Origin: Pseudomonadota bacterium
Lineage (GTDB): Bacteria > Pseudomonadota > Gammaproteobacteria > Xanthomonadales > Rhodanobacteraceae
Direction of reading: 5' to 3'
DNA length: 6,420 nt
NCBI GenBank assembly: GCA_025351555.1
Contig: JANXVS010000443.1
Coordinates: 1-6,420 of the forward strand
Shown here piece after piece: positions 1 to 5,625 of this stretch (position 1 is its first letter; the number at the start of each line of letters is the position of its first letter). The notes beneath the pieces were generated by a model. The model did not search any database. It was not told the origin of the DNA and saw nothing but the letters and a program-made list of their open reading frames with translations. Both the position numbers and the translations under genes were made by a program.

Positions 1-21
1 CTGTACTTGGTTCATCCCCAT
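1..21 (-). CDS. possible 5' end of a gene running off the left edge
   Basis: Read on the minus strand, an ATG at 21-19 opens the seven codons MGMNQVQ before the window ends. A strong Shine-Dalgarno, GGAGGT (27-32), lies five bases upstream, and this spacing favours the first ATG over the second at 15-13. The peptide is too short to identify. An N-terminus beginning MNQVQ would be compatible with some IS1595-type transposases as I remember them, but that is a weak inference. The upstream DNA is relatively AT-rich and non-coding, as expected for a 5' region. The start signal is the only real evidence. Confidence 0.3.
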
Positions 22-26
22 GACCC

Positions 27-32
27 ACCTCC
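27..32 (-). promoter_or_regulatory. strong ribosome binding site for the left-edge gene
   Basis: The minus strand reads GGAGGT, a near-perfect complement to the 3' end of 16S rRNA, five bases before ATG at 21-19. It is the main reason to suspect a gene leaving the left edge. Confidence 0.35.
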
Positions 33-248
33 ATACCGAATGTGGGTGCTACCATCTCCCGTTGCCGTCTCAAATCACGCGACCGCTGGCTGAGGATCGA
101 AACTAATCAGGTACCGAAAACTCACTAAATCGTGATCAACGGCTGTCTCACCTCATTGACACATTCCGGATGAAGCAATTGGACCTAGCCATTCGGGCGG
201 ATTTTCGGGCGACCGTTAGAGAGTTTTGCAAAGCCGAACTGAAGACCT
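33..248. other. intergenic stretch with no recognised gene
   Basis: No open frame here has a credible start, ribosome site or recognisable protein; the frames that enter it are extensions of shadows of the beta-helix gene. It is more AT-rich than the neighbouring genes, especially around 95-180. A direct repeat of CGGGCG flanks GATTTT at 195-212. It probably holds the promoter of the possible left-edge gene, but I could not pick a convincing -35/-10 pair. Confidence 0.5.
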
Positions 249-275
249 GCACGCGCTCCGCACTCGAGCGCATGC
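249..275 (-). terminator. hairpin, probable terminator of the beta-helix gene
   Basis: In minus-strand RNA the arms GCATGCGCUC and GAGCGCGUGC form a 10-bp stem with one U-G wobble around a seven-base loop. It begins about 40 bases after the stop of the beta-helix gene. On the plus strand the wobble position becomes an A-C mismatch, so the perfect stem exists only in the transcript of the beta-helix gene. No U-tract follows directly, so it may terminate inefficiently or act as an RNA-stabilising 3' hairpin. Confidence 0.5.
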
Positions 276-314
276 CCGATCGCATCAGCCTCAGCTCGAA
301 GTCCAATCAACCGA

Positions 315-1895
315 TCACGGCAGCTCGAAACCGTCACTAAAGATTTCGTCGATGATGCCGCCGACCTCCACCGATCCGCTGTCGCAATTGCTGCTGGCCG
401 GTGTAGGACGCACTGCGCCGCGCTGGTCGGTCGGGAAGTCGCATTGGGCCTTCGGCACATAGTCGATCGCAGGATTGCCTGCGGTCGGCAAAATGGTGCG
501 CGTAGGGCCGCCATTGCTCGCCAATGCACCCATCGTTAGCGTGACATTGGGCTTGTCGGTCGCGTCGCTCAAATCGCCGCCGCACGCGGAATCGTCGGCG
601 AAGTTGTAGCCGGCGCTGACGAACGGTCCGCCGCTGCAGCTGTGGCCGTGCGTGTTACCGGAGAGGATCAATTGGCTCAACGGTACGCCGGTGCCGAAGC
701 TGTTGTTGCTGCTGAACGCCGCGCCTTCCTGCGCCTGGTTCGACACGAACGTCGAAGCGTAGATTCCTGCGCTTTGGTTCCCGCTGATGTAAATGGCGCC
801 GCCCTCGGAACCCGGGGCCGAATTGTTGTAGAACGTCGATTGCGTGACGGTGCCTTGGCAGCTGCTGAAAATCGCGCCACCGTGGTTCAAGAAGCTCGAC
901 GTTCCCTGGTTCGACAGGTTGCCCGAGAACGTGGACGTGCCCACGTAGAGGGTGCCGGCATCGCATTCGATCGCACCGCCCATCGTCGCGGCCATGTTGC
1001 CGGTGAACTCGCTACCGTTCACGAAGATAAGGGCCGGCGTCGCGCTGCCCTCGCTCCACACAGCGCCGCCGATATTGCTGGCCTGATTCGTGTTGAACAC
1101 GCTTCGGTCGATAGTGAGCTGGCTGCCATCGGTTTCGATGGCGCCTCCGTATGTGGCGGTATTGCTCGTGAACGTCGAGCCCTTGATGTGCATGGTGCCG
1201 CTGGCATCGCCCCAGATGGCGCCGCCATCGAAACCGCTGTTGGACGTAAACGTGCTGTTGCTGACGTACAGCGCACTGCCCGCTGCGTTGCCGATTGCGC
1301 CGCCTTGGCCGCTGCCGACAGTGTTGCTGCTGAAGCTGGAACCGAGGATCTGCGTGATGCCATGATTGCCGATCGCCGCGCCAGTGCCGCCGGCGAAGGT
1401 GTTGCCGGAGAACGTGCTGTTGACGATCGTTGCATTGCCCTCGACGTCGATCACACTGACCGCCGGGCTGTTGCTTTTCACGGTTACCGTGTCCAGCGTC
1501 AGGGGCCCGAAGCTCTGGATCGGGTGCCCCGGGCTGCTGTTGCCGGTTTTTCCGCCATGCTGAAAGGTCAGGCGCTTCAACGTCAGGCTGCCGCCACCGA
1601 AGACCTGCCAGAAGGAATAGGTATTGCCGCCATCGAGGACGATGTTGTTGCCGCCGTCGATGACCATCGCAACGTTGTTGTTGATAAAGTCGGGAGTCAG
1701 ATTGCGCGTCAGCGCAATCGTGCCGCTGCACGTGAAGGTGATCGTTCCACCCGGCGCGGTGTTCGCGGTCGTCAGTGCCGTCTGAAAATTGTTCTGGTCG
1801 CACGTGGATACAACCGCATCTCCCGCCCAGGCGCGTGCGCATCCGATTCCGGACAACATCGCCCATGCCACCGATCCGCGAAAAAGATTCTTCAC
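315..1895 (-). CDS. secreted right-handed beta-helix protein, POMP-like repeats, choice-of-anchor Q region, DGFE tail
   Basis: Predicted 526-residue extracytoplasmic protein; function unknown. The GTG start was chosen because AGGAG lies six bases before it and a normal signal peptide follows directly: KNLFRG, a hydrophobic stretch, then AWA with cleavage near residue 24. An in-frame ATG 14 codons upstream lacks such a site and would spoil the signal. Residues 160-395 hold nine repeats of the form S-x-F-x-x-N, each followed by GGAI, GGAV or a worn version (GAAI, GAAF). This is the pattern of polymorphic outer membrane protein repeats and parallel beta-helix coils. Residues about 455-512 match choice-of-anchor Q proteins: NGGPTRTILP, NPAID, DQRGAVRP and CDSGSVEVG. 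The protein ends IFSDGFELP, a tail I associate with secreted Xanthomonadales proteins. The mature part has eight cysteines, an even number suiting disulfides. No autotransporter barrel or LPXTG is seen. Adhesin, surface-layer or carbohydrate-binding roles are all possible. Confidence 0.88.
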   Translation of the reverse strand: MKNLFRGSVAWAMLSGIGCARAWAGDAVVSTCDQNNFQTALTTANTAPGGTITFTCSGTIALTRNLTPDFINNNVAMVIDGGNNIVLDGGNTYSFWQVFGGGSLTLKRLTFQHGGKTGNSSPGHPIQSFGPLTLDTVTVKSNSPAVSVIDVEGNATIVNSTFSGNTFAGGTGAAIGNHGITQILGSSFSSNTVGSGQGGAIGNAAGSALYVSNSTFTSNSGFDGGAIWGDASGTMHIKGSTFTSNTATYGGAIETDGSQLTIDRSVFNTNQASNIGGAVWSEGSATPALIFVNGSEFTGNMAATMGGAIECDAGTLYVGTSTFSGNLSNQGTSSFLNHGGAIFSSCQGTVTQSTFYNNSAPGSEGGAIYISGNQSAGIYASTFVSNQAQEGAAFSSNNSFGTGVPLSQLILSGNTHGHSCSGGPFVSAGYNFADDSACGGDLSDATDKPNVTLTMGALASNGGPTRTILPTAGNPAIDYVPKAQCDFPTDQRGAVRPTPASSNCDSGSVEVGGIIDEIFSDGFELP

Positions 1896-1901
1896 GTGCA
1901 G

Positions 1902-1906
1902 CTCCT
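1902..1906 (-). promoter_or_regulatory. ribosome binding site fixing a GTG start
   Basis: The minus strand reads AAAGGAGCTGCAC before GTG at 1895-1893, giving AGGAG with six-base spacing. This decides the start of the beta-helix gene: the longest frame would open at 1937 but has no comparable site. Confidence 0.85.
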
Positions 1907-2063
1907 TTCGAATGCGGCTGCTGGATACTAACATCACGCTGATCAGCCAGCCGCGCGCAGATCAGGTTCAAGATCTTTCACCGCGATTTGTACATCGCCA
2001 ATGGCGCGAAGCCCACGCGAATCGCCGCGACGTCGACGACGAACGGCTCGCCTTTCCGCCGGT
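1907..2063. other. upstream region of the beta-helix gene with palindromic GATC sites
   Basis: No gene is seen. The region must carry the promoter of the beta-helix gene, but no good -35/-10 pair stands out; TAGTAT (minus strand, 1925-1930) is the best -10 candidate and has no matching -35. A perfect 10-base palindrome, GCTGATCAGC, lies at 1938-1947. An inverted pair, AGATC (1959-1963) and GATCT (1972-1976), follows. GATCAG occurs at 1941 and again at 1960, 19 bases apart. These could be operator half-sites or chance. Confidence 0.35.
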
Positions 2064-2169
2064 AAACCACTTAACGCCATCGCTAGGCGACTGAACGAAC
2101 GTCCACGTAAGACCCTAGACTACGAAACACCAGCAGAACGATTCGCCCACTGTTGCATTGATCGATTGA
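2064..2169 (+). pseudogene. remnant of an IS30-family transposase C-terminus
   Basis: The translation from 2070 reads LNAIARRLNERPRKTLDYET and continues PAERFAHC. That is the conserved end of the DDE transposase of IS30-family elements (LN-RPRK-LGY-TPAE-F), just after the catalytic glutamate. Only about 35 codons remain of a usual 320-390, and no start, catalytic domain or inverted repeats are visible. Near the end the frame breaks: at 2152 the other frame reads VALID and then TGA (2167-2169), resembling the usual CVALTG-stop ending, as if two bases were lost after the histidine codon. Upstream of about 2050 the sequence no longer looks like IS30, so a deletion junction probably lies there. 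The fragment is non-functional. Confidence 0.7.
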
Positions 2170-2324
2170 ATCCGCAGCCCGTTTCGGTCGTTCGCGAGCG
2201 GCGGCTTTGCTGCAGTTCTATTGAACGGCAGGAAACGGGACGCGGTCAGATGGGCCGATGAAGGGCGGGAGCCGTACCGAAAGGCTACACTTGGTCACCT
2301 ACCGGCTCTTCGGAGACCTGCTGC
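2170..2324. other. spacer upstream of the FlgO/TPR gene
   Basis: I see no gene. The stretch between the transposase scrap and the GTG at 2325 must contain the promoter of the FlgO/TPR gene, unless transcription enters from the remnant. The ribosome site is probably GGAG at 2312-2315, nine bases from the start. No convincing sigma-70 promoter was found. Confidence 0.4.
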
Positions 2325-4433
2325 GTGGAAGAGTTTTTCGAGCGCCTGAAGCAACGCAAGCTCGTGCAATGGGCGCTGGCCTATGTCGCCGCTGCCTTCG
2401 CACTGATCCAGATTCTCGACATCGTCGCCACGAAGTTCGGTTGGCCGGATAACGTCGAACGCCTGCTGATCATCGCGATCTGCTTCGGATTTTTCGTCAC
2501 CTTGCTGCTGGCCTGGTATCACGGCGAGCAGGGCCGGCAACGCGCCAGCGGCACGGAATTGCTGCTGATCGCGCTGGTGCTGGCGGTGGGCGGGGGCATG
2601 TTGTGGCACTTCGCACCGGCCGGCACCGGAGCAGCCACGGCTGTTGCAACGCCGGCTTCGCAGACCATGTTCGAGGCGACGACTGCGGCGCGTGCCGGCA
2701 GCAGTGCCGCGCTGACCGCGGTACTTGCTGTGATTCCCGCCAAATCCATCGCGGTGCTGCCGTTCGAGAATCTGTCCGACGACAAGGCCAACGCCTATTT
2801 CGCCGAAGGCATGCAGGAGATGATCCTGACCAAGCTCGCCGGCATCGGCGACCTGAAAGTGATCTCGCGCACCTCGACGGCGAAATACGCGAGCCATCCG
2901 GAGAACTTGACGATCGTCGCCCAGCAACTGGGCGTCGCCACGATCCTGGAAGGCAGCGTGCAGAAGTCCGGCAACCAGGTGCTGATCAATGTGCAGTTGA
3001 TCGATGCCGCGACCGACAACCACCTGTGGGCCGACGCCTACCCACGCACGCTGGACAACATCTTCGGCGTCGAGGGCGAAGTCGCGCAGGAAGTGGCCGA
3101 TGCGCTGAAGGCGAAGCTGACTCCAGCGGAAACCGCGAGTGTCGCCAAGGCACCGACCGAGAATGCTGCTGCCTACGATCTGTTCCTGAAAGCCGAATAC
3201 CAATTGCAGCAGGCGCAATCGTCATGGGTTGAAGGTCCATTCCTCGCCGCCGATGCCGACTATCGCCAGGCCATCGCGTTGGATCCGGCCTTCGCGCTGG
3301 CTTATACAAAACTCGCTTACAGCCAGTTGCGTCGGCACTGGTTCGTCAAGTACCTGTCCGCTACGGAAATGGCGGGGGTGAAAGTATCCATCGACCGTGC
3401 GTTGGCGCTGGCTCCTGATTTGCCGGAGGCGCACGTGGCCCTCGGCTACTACCAATACTGGGGATTCCACCACTACGATGATGCAACTGCCGCGTTCAAG
3501 CGGACATTGCAGCTTGCCCCCAGCAACATCGCGGCGCTTTCGGGACTCGCCTTTATCGCCCGCCGAACCGGCCACTGGCCGCAGGCGCTGGCGTACTTTG
3601 ACAGGGCCCTTCTGGTTTCGCCACACGACGCCGACCTGACGGCCGAGTACGGCACGACTTACATGGTCTTGCGCCGCTATGTAGAAGCAGATCGGCAACT
3701 GCAACGCGCGCTGGCTATCGACCCTGCCAATGCCAACGCCAAGGACGCCCTGCTGATAACGCGCCTGTTCGGATTCGGCGACGCACAGGGAGCACGGCAA
3801 GCATACCAACCACCACCTGCCTGGCGAATCACCGCCTCAAACGAGTTCACCGGCGAGGTTATTTTTGCCACCAATCTGCGGGTCTATCCGGACGTCTTCG
3901 ATCGTCGCTTCGCCGATGCGCTTCGCGCTTGGAACTCCGCGCCAACTGATGGTCCTGAGGAGCGCCTTGGCGGACAGTTTGCCAGGGTCGTGATCAAGGT
4001 CATCGCTGGCCAGCGCGAGGCGACACAAACCGAGTGCGCGCAGCTTGCGCCGCAAGTGCAGGCCGAGCTGGACAAACAGCCGGACTCCTTGAACTTGCTG
4101 GGGCAACTAAGCTGGATCGATGTCTGCCTCGACCGCAAGGCCGCCGCGATCGCCGCCGCAAAACGCGCTGTCGCATTGTTGCCGCTCGGGAAAGACGCCT
4201 ATTTCGGCGCCCGCCAGCTCACAGGATTGGCGCAGATCGATGCGCATGCAGGTGAGCCCGACGAGGCGTTGAAAATCATCAGCGAACTGCTGGCGATGCC
4301 GGCAGGCGGCGAGATGATGTCCATCCAGCGGCTTAAGCTCGACCCGGTGTGGGATCCGCTGCGGAAAGACCCGCGCTTCCAGAAACTGATTGCGGACGGC
4401 GAAGCAGTGGAGAAGGTGCAGGCCAAGCCATGA
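2325..4433 (+). CDS. membrane-anchored FlgO/TolB-like domain protein with TPR repeats
   Basis: Predicted 702-residue protein of unknown specific role. The GTG start has GGAG nine bases upstream, and MEEFFERLKQRK matches the usual N-terminus of this family. Three membrane segments are predicted at about 14-35, 46-64 and 79-95. The basic residues (RLKQRK; GRQR at 70-73) place the N-terminus in the cytoplasm and everything after residue 95 in the periplasm. An Ala/Thr-rich linker (100-137) leads to a FlgO/TolB N-terminal-like domain, about 139-266, with KSIAVLPFENLSDD, YFAEGMQEMI, ISRTSTAKY, ILEGSVQKSG and LWADAYPR. TPR helices follow from about 283 to 490, with repeated ALALAPDLPEAH-like and RALAIDPANANA-like turns. 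The C-terminus carries DPVWDPLRKDPRFQKL, typical of these proteins. Relatives often carry an N-terminal CadC-like DNA-binding or adenylate cyclase domain; neither is present here. It is likely a scaffold or sensor of envelope assembly. It runs convergent to prfA and divergent from the beta-helix gene, so no operon is evident. Confidence 0.9.
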   Translation: MEEFFERLKQRKLVQWALAYVAAAFALIQILDIVATKFGWPDNVERLLIIAICFGFFVTLLLAWYHGEQGRQRASGTELLLIALVLAVGGGMLWHFAPAGTGAATAVATPASQTMFEATTAARAGSSAALTAVLAVIPAKSIAVLPFENLSDDKANAYFAEGMQEMILTKLAGIGDLKVISRTSTAKYASHPENLTIVAQQLGVATILEGSVQKSGNQVLINVQLIDAATDNHLWADAYPRTLDNIFGVEGEVAQEVADALKAKLTPAETASVAKAPTENAAAYDLFLKAEYQLQQAQSSWVEGPFLAADADYRQAIALDPAFALAYTKLAYSQLRRHWFVKYLSATEMAGVKVSIDRALALAPDLPEAHVALGYYQYWGFHHYDDATAAFKRTLQLAPSNIAALSGLAFIARRTGHWPQALAYFDRALLVSPHDADLTAEYGTTYMVLRRYVEADRQLQRALAIDPANANAKDALLITRLFGFGDAQGARQAYQPPPAWRITASNEFTGEVIFATNLRVYPDVFDRRFADALRAWNSAPTDGPEERLGGQFARVVIKVIAGQREATQTECAQLAPQVQAELDKQPDSLNLLGQLSWIDVCLDRKAAAIAAAKRAVALLPLGKDAYFGARQLTGLAQIDAHAGEPDEALKIISELLAMPAGGEMMSIQRLKLDPVWDPLRKDPRFQKLIADGEAVEKVQAKP

Positions 4434-4442
4434 GCACGAAGT

Positions 4443-4477
4443 CGCGTCGGCGGCCAATCTCTGCGGCTGCCGGCGCG
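4443..4477 (+). terminator. 13-bp hairpin, probable terminator of the FlgO/TPR gene
   Basis: Ten bases after the stop codon, CGCGTCGGCGGCC (4443-4455) pairs with GGCTGCCGGCGCG (4465-4477) around a nine-base loop. All 13 positions pair in plus-strand RNA, two of them as G-U wobbles. On the minus strand these two become A-C mismatches, so the full stem belongs to the FlgO/TPR transcript rather than to prfA. Only TT follows the stem, so there is no classical U-tract; such tails are common in high-GC genomes. Confidence 0.6.
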
Positions 4478-4509
4478 TTACTGCACATAACTGGGAACTA
4501 CACATAATG

Positions 4510-4535
4510 GCCGATTCCCGCCACTGGGCGATCAC
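4510..4535 (-). terminator. weak hairpin downstream of prfA
   Basis: Within about 35 bases after the prfA stop, the minus strand reads CGCC-CAGT-GGCG. This is a 4-bp stem extended through interior loops by GAT/ATC and GCC/GGC. No U-tract follows. It could help end the hemA-prfA transcript, but the structure is interrupted and could be chance. Confidence 0.25.
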
Positions 4536-4545
4536 ACGGCAGCCC

Positions 4546-5625
4546 TCAATCCCCCGCAACCGCCTTCATTTGATCCGCCTGGAATTCCTGGGTCAGCGGC
4601 TCCACCAGGGTATCCAGACCGCCGTCGAGGACTTCTGGCAGGCGATACAAGGTCAGGTTGATGCGATGATCAGTGATGCGGCCTTGTGGAAAATTATACG
4701 TGCGGATGCGTTGACTGCGATCGCCGGACCCCACCTGCAATCGGCGCGACTCGGCCTGTTCGGCAGCTTGTTTGCTGCGCTGTTCGTCGAGCAGGCGCGC
4801 CTTGAGCAGCGACATGGCGCGGGCGCGATTCTTGTGCTGGCTGCGCTCGTCCTGACATTCGACAACAGTGCCGGTGGGCAGATGGGTGATGCGGATCGCC
4901 GAGTCGGTCTTGTTGACGTGCTGGCCGCCAGCGCCGGAGGCGCGGAAGGTATCCACTTTCAAGTCGGCGGTACTGATGTCGACGCTTTCGACTTCGTCCA
5001 TCTCGGGCAGGATCGCCACGGTCGCGGCTGAGGTGTGAATGCGACCCTGAGCTTCGGTTGCGGGCACGCGCTGCACGCGGTGCGTGCCGGATTCGAATTT
5101 CAATTTCGAGAACGCACCCTTGCCTTCGACGCGGGCGATGACTTCCTTGAAACCGCCATGTTCGCCGGGGCTGGCCGAGAGGATTTCCACATGCCAGCGC
5201 TGGCGCTCGGCATAGCGGCTGTACATGCGGAACAGGTCGCCGGCGAAGATCGCCGCTTCATCGCCGCCGGTGCCGGCGCGCACCTCCAAAAAGATGTTGG
5301 CGTCGTCGCGTGCGTCCTTCGGCAGCAACAGCAGATTGAGTTCGCGATCAAGCCCAGCCTGACGCGCTTGCAGGTCGGCGATCTCGCTCTCGGCCAGCTC
5401 GCGCATGTCGGGATCTTTCAGCATGTCCTGCGCCGCGGCGAGTGCCTTGCCTGCATTGTCGTAAGACTTGAGCGACGCGCTGAGCGGTTCCAGCTGCGCG
5501 TATTCGCGGCTGAGGTCGCGGAAGCGCGCCGGATCAGCCAACGCATCCGGTTGCGCGAGCAGCAAGGCGATTTCCTGATGACGCTCGGTAAGCTCGGCCA
5601 GCTTCCTGCGAATCGAGGGCGTCAT
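4546..5625 (-). CDS. prfA: peptide chain release factor 1 (RF1)
   Basis: Cytoplasmic class I release factor that reads UAA and UAG in the ribosomal A site and triggers hydrolysis of peptidyl-tRNA. The product has 359 residues, against about 360 in E. coli. The N-terminal helical domain spans roughly 1-100. The codon-recognition motif PAT lies at 188-190 inside [15 protein letters not shown]; this PxT motif marks RF1, whereas RF2 has SPF. The catalytic GGQ is at 233-235 in [18 protein letters not shown], and Gln235 is the residue normally methylated by PrmC. The C-terminal part has SQHKNRARA and [18 protein letters not shown]. The ATG overlaps the hemA stop in an ATGA (5622-5625), with AAGGA just upstream inside hemA, so translation is probably coupled to hemA. 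prmC, often next in this cluster, is not downstream; instead a convergent gene ends about 110 bases away. Identity is not in doubt. Confidence 0.99.
   Translation of the reverse strand: MTPSIRRKLAELTERHQEIALLLAQPDALADPARFRDLSREYAQLEPLSASLKSYDNAGKALAAAQDMLKDPDMRELAESEIADLQARQAGLDRELNLLLLPKDARDDANIFLEVRAGTGGDEAAIFAGDLFRMYSRYAERQRWHVEILSASPGEHGGFKEVIARVEGKGAFSKLKFESGTHRVQRVPATEAQGRIHTSAATVAILPEMDEVESVDISTADLKVDTFRASGAGGQHVNKTDSAIRITHLPTGTVVECQDERSQHKNRARAMSLLKARLLDEQRSKQAAEQAESRRLQVGSGDRSQRIRTYNFPQGRITDHRINLTLYRLPEVLDGGLDTLVEPLTQEFQADQMKAVAGD

Noticed and set aside
1366..1563. Tandem DNA repeats or a CRISPR-like array in the beta-helix gene
   Set aside because: The periodicity is at the protein level (S-x-F-x-x-N and GGAI coils); the DNA units vary in sequence and length, with no conserved repeat and spacer.
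642..1931. 429-codon open frame on the plus strand opposite the beta-helix gene
   Set aside because: The product is Ala/Arg/Val-rich with no domain-like pattern. It is the complement of a Gly/Ser/Thr/Asn repeat gene, whose codons leave few stops on the other strand. The minus-strand frame has a signal peptide, repeats and a ribosome site.
1789..2094. 101-codon plus-strand frame ending near the IS30 scrap, considered as more transposase
   Set aside because: It overlaps the signal peptide of the beta-helix gene on the opposite strand, is in a different frame from the IS30-like segment, and shows no DDE transposase motifs.
2286..2291. TACACT as a -10 box for the FlgO/TPR gene
   Set aside because: No -35 resembling TTGACA lies 16-18 bases upstream (the stretch is GGGCGG-like), so the match is not enough to call a promoter.
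2295..3218. 307-codon open frame on the minus strand opposite the FlgO/TPR gene
   Set aside because: It is rich in His, Gln, Arg and Gly without recognisable motifs, and the plus-strand frame has clear FlgO-like motifs and membrane helices throughout.
4484..4509. Short direct repeat ACATAA in the prfA-TPR spacer
   Set aside because: Two six-base copies in an AT-richer spacer are easily chance, and there is no gene or duplication boundary to make them target-site repeats.
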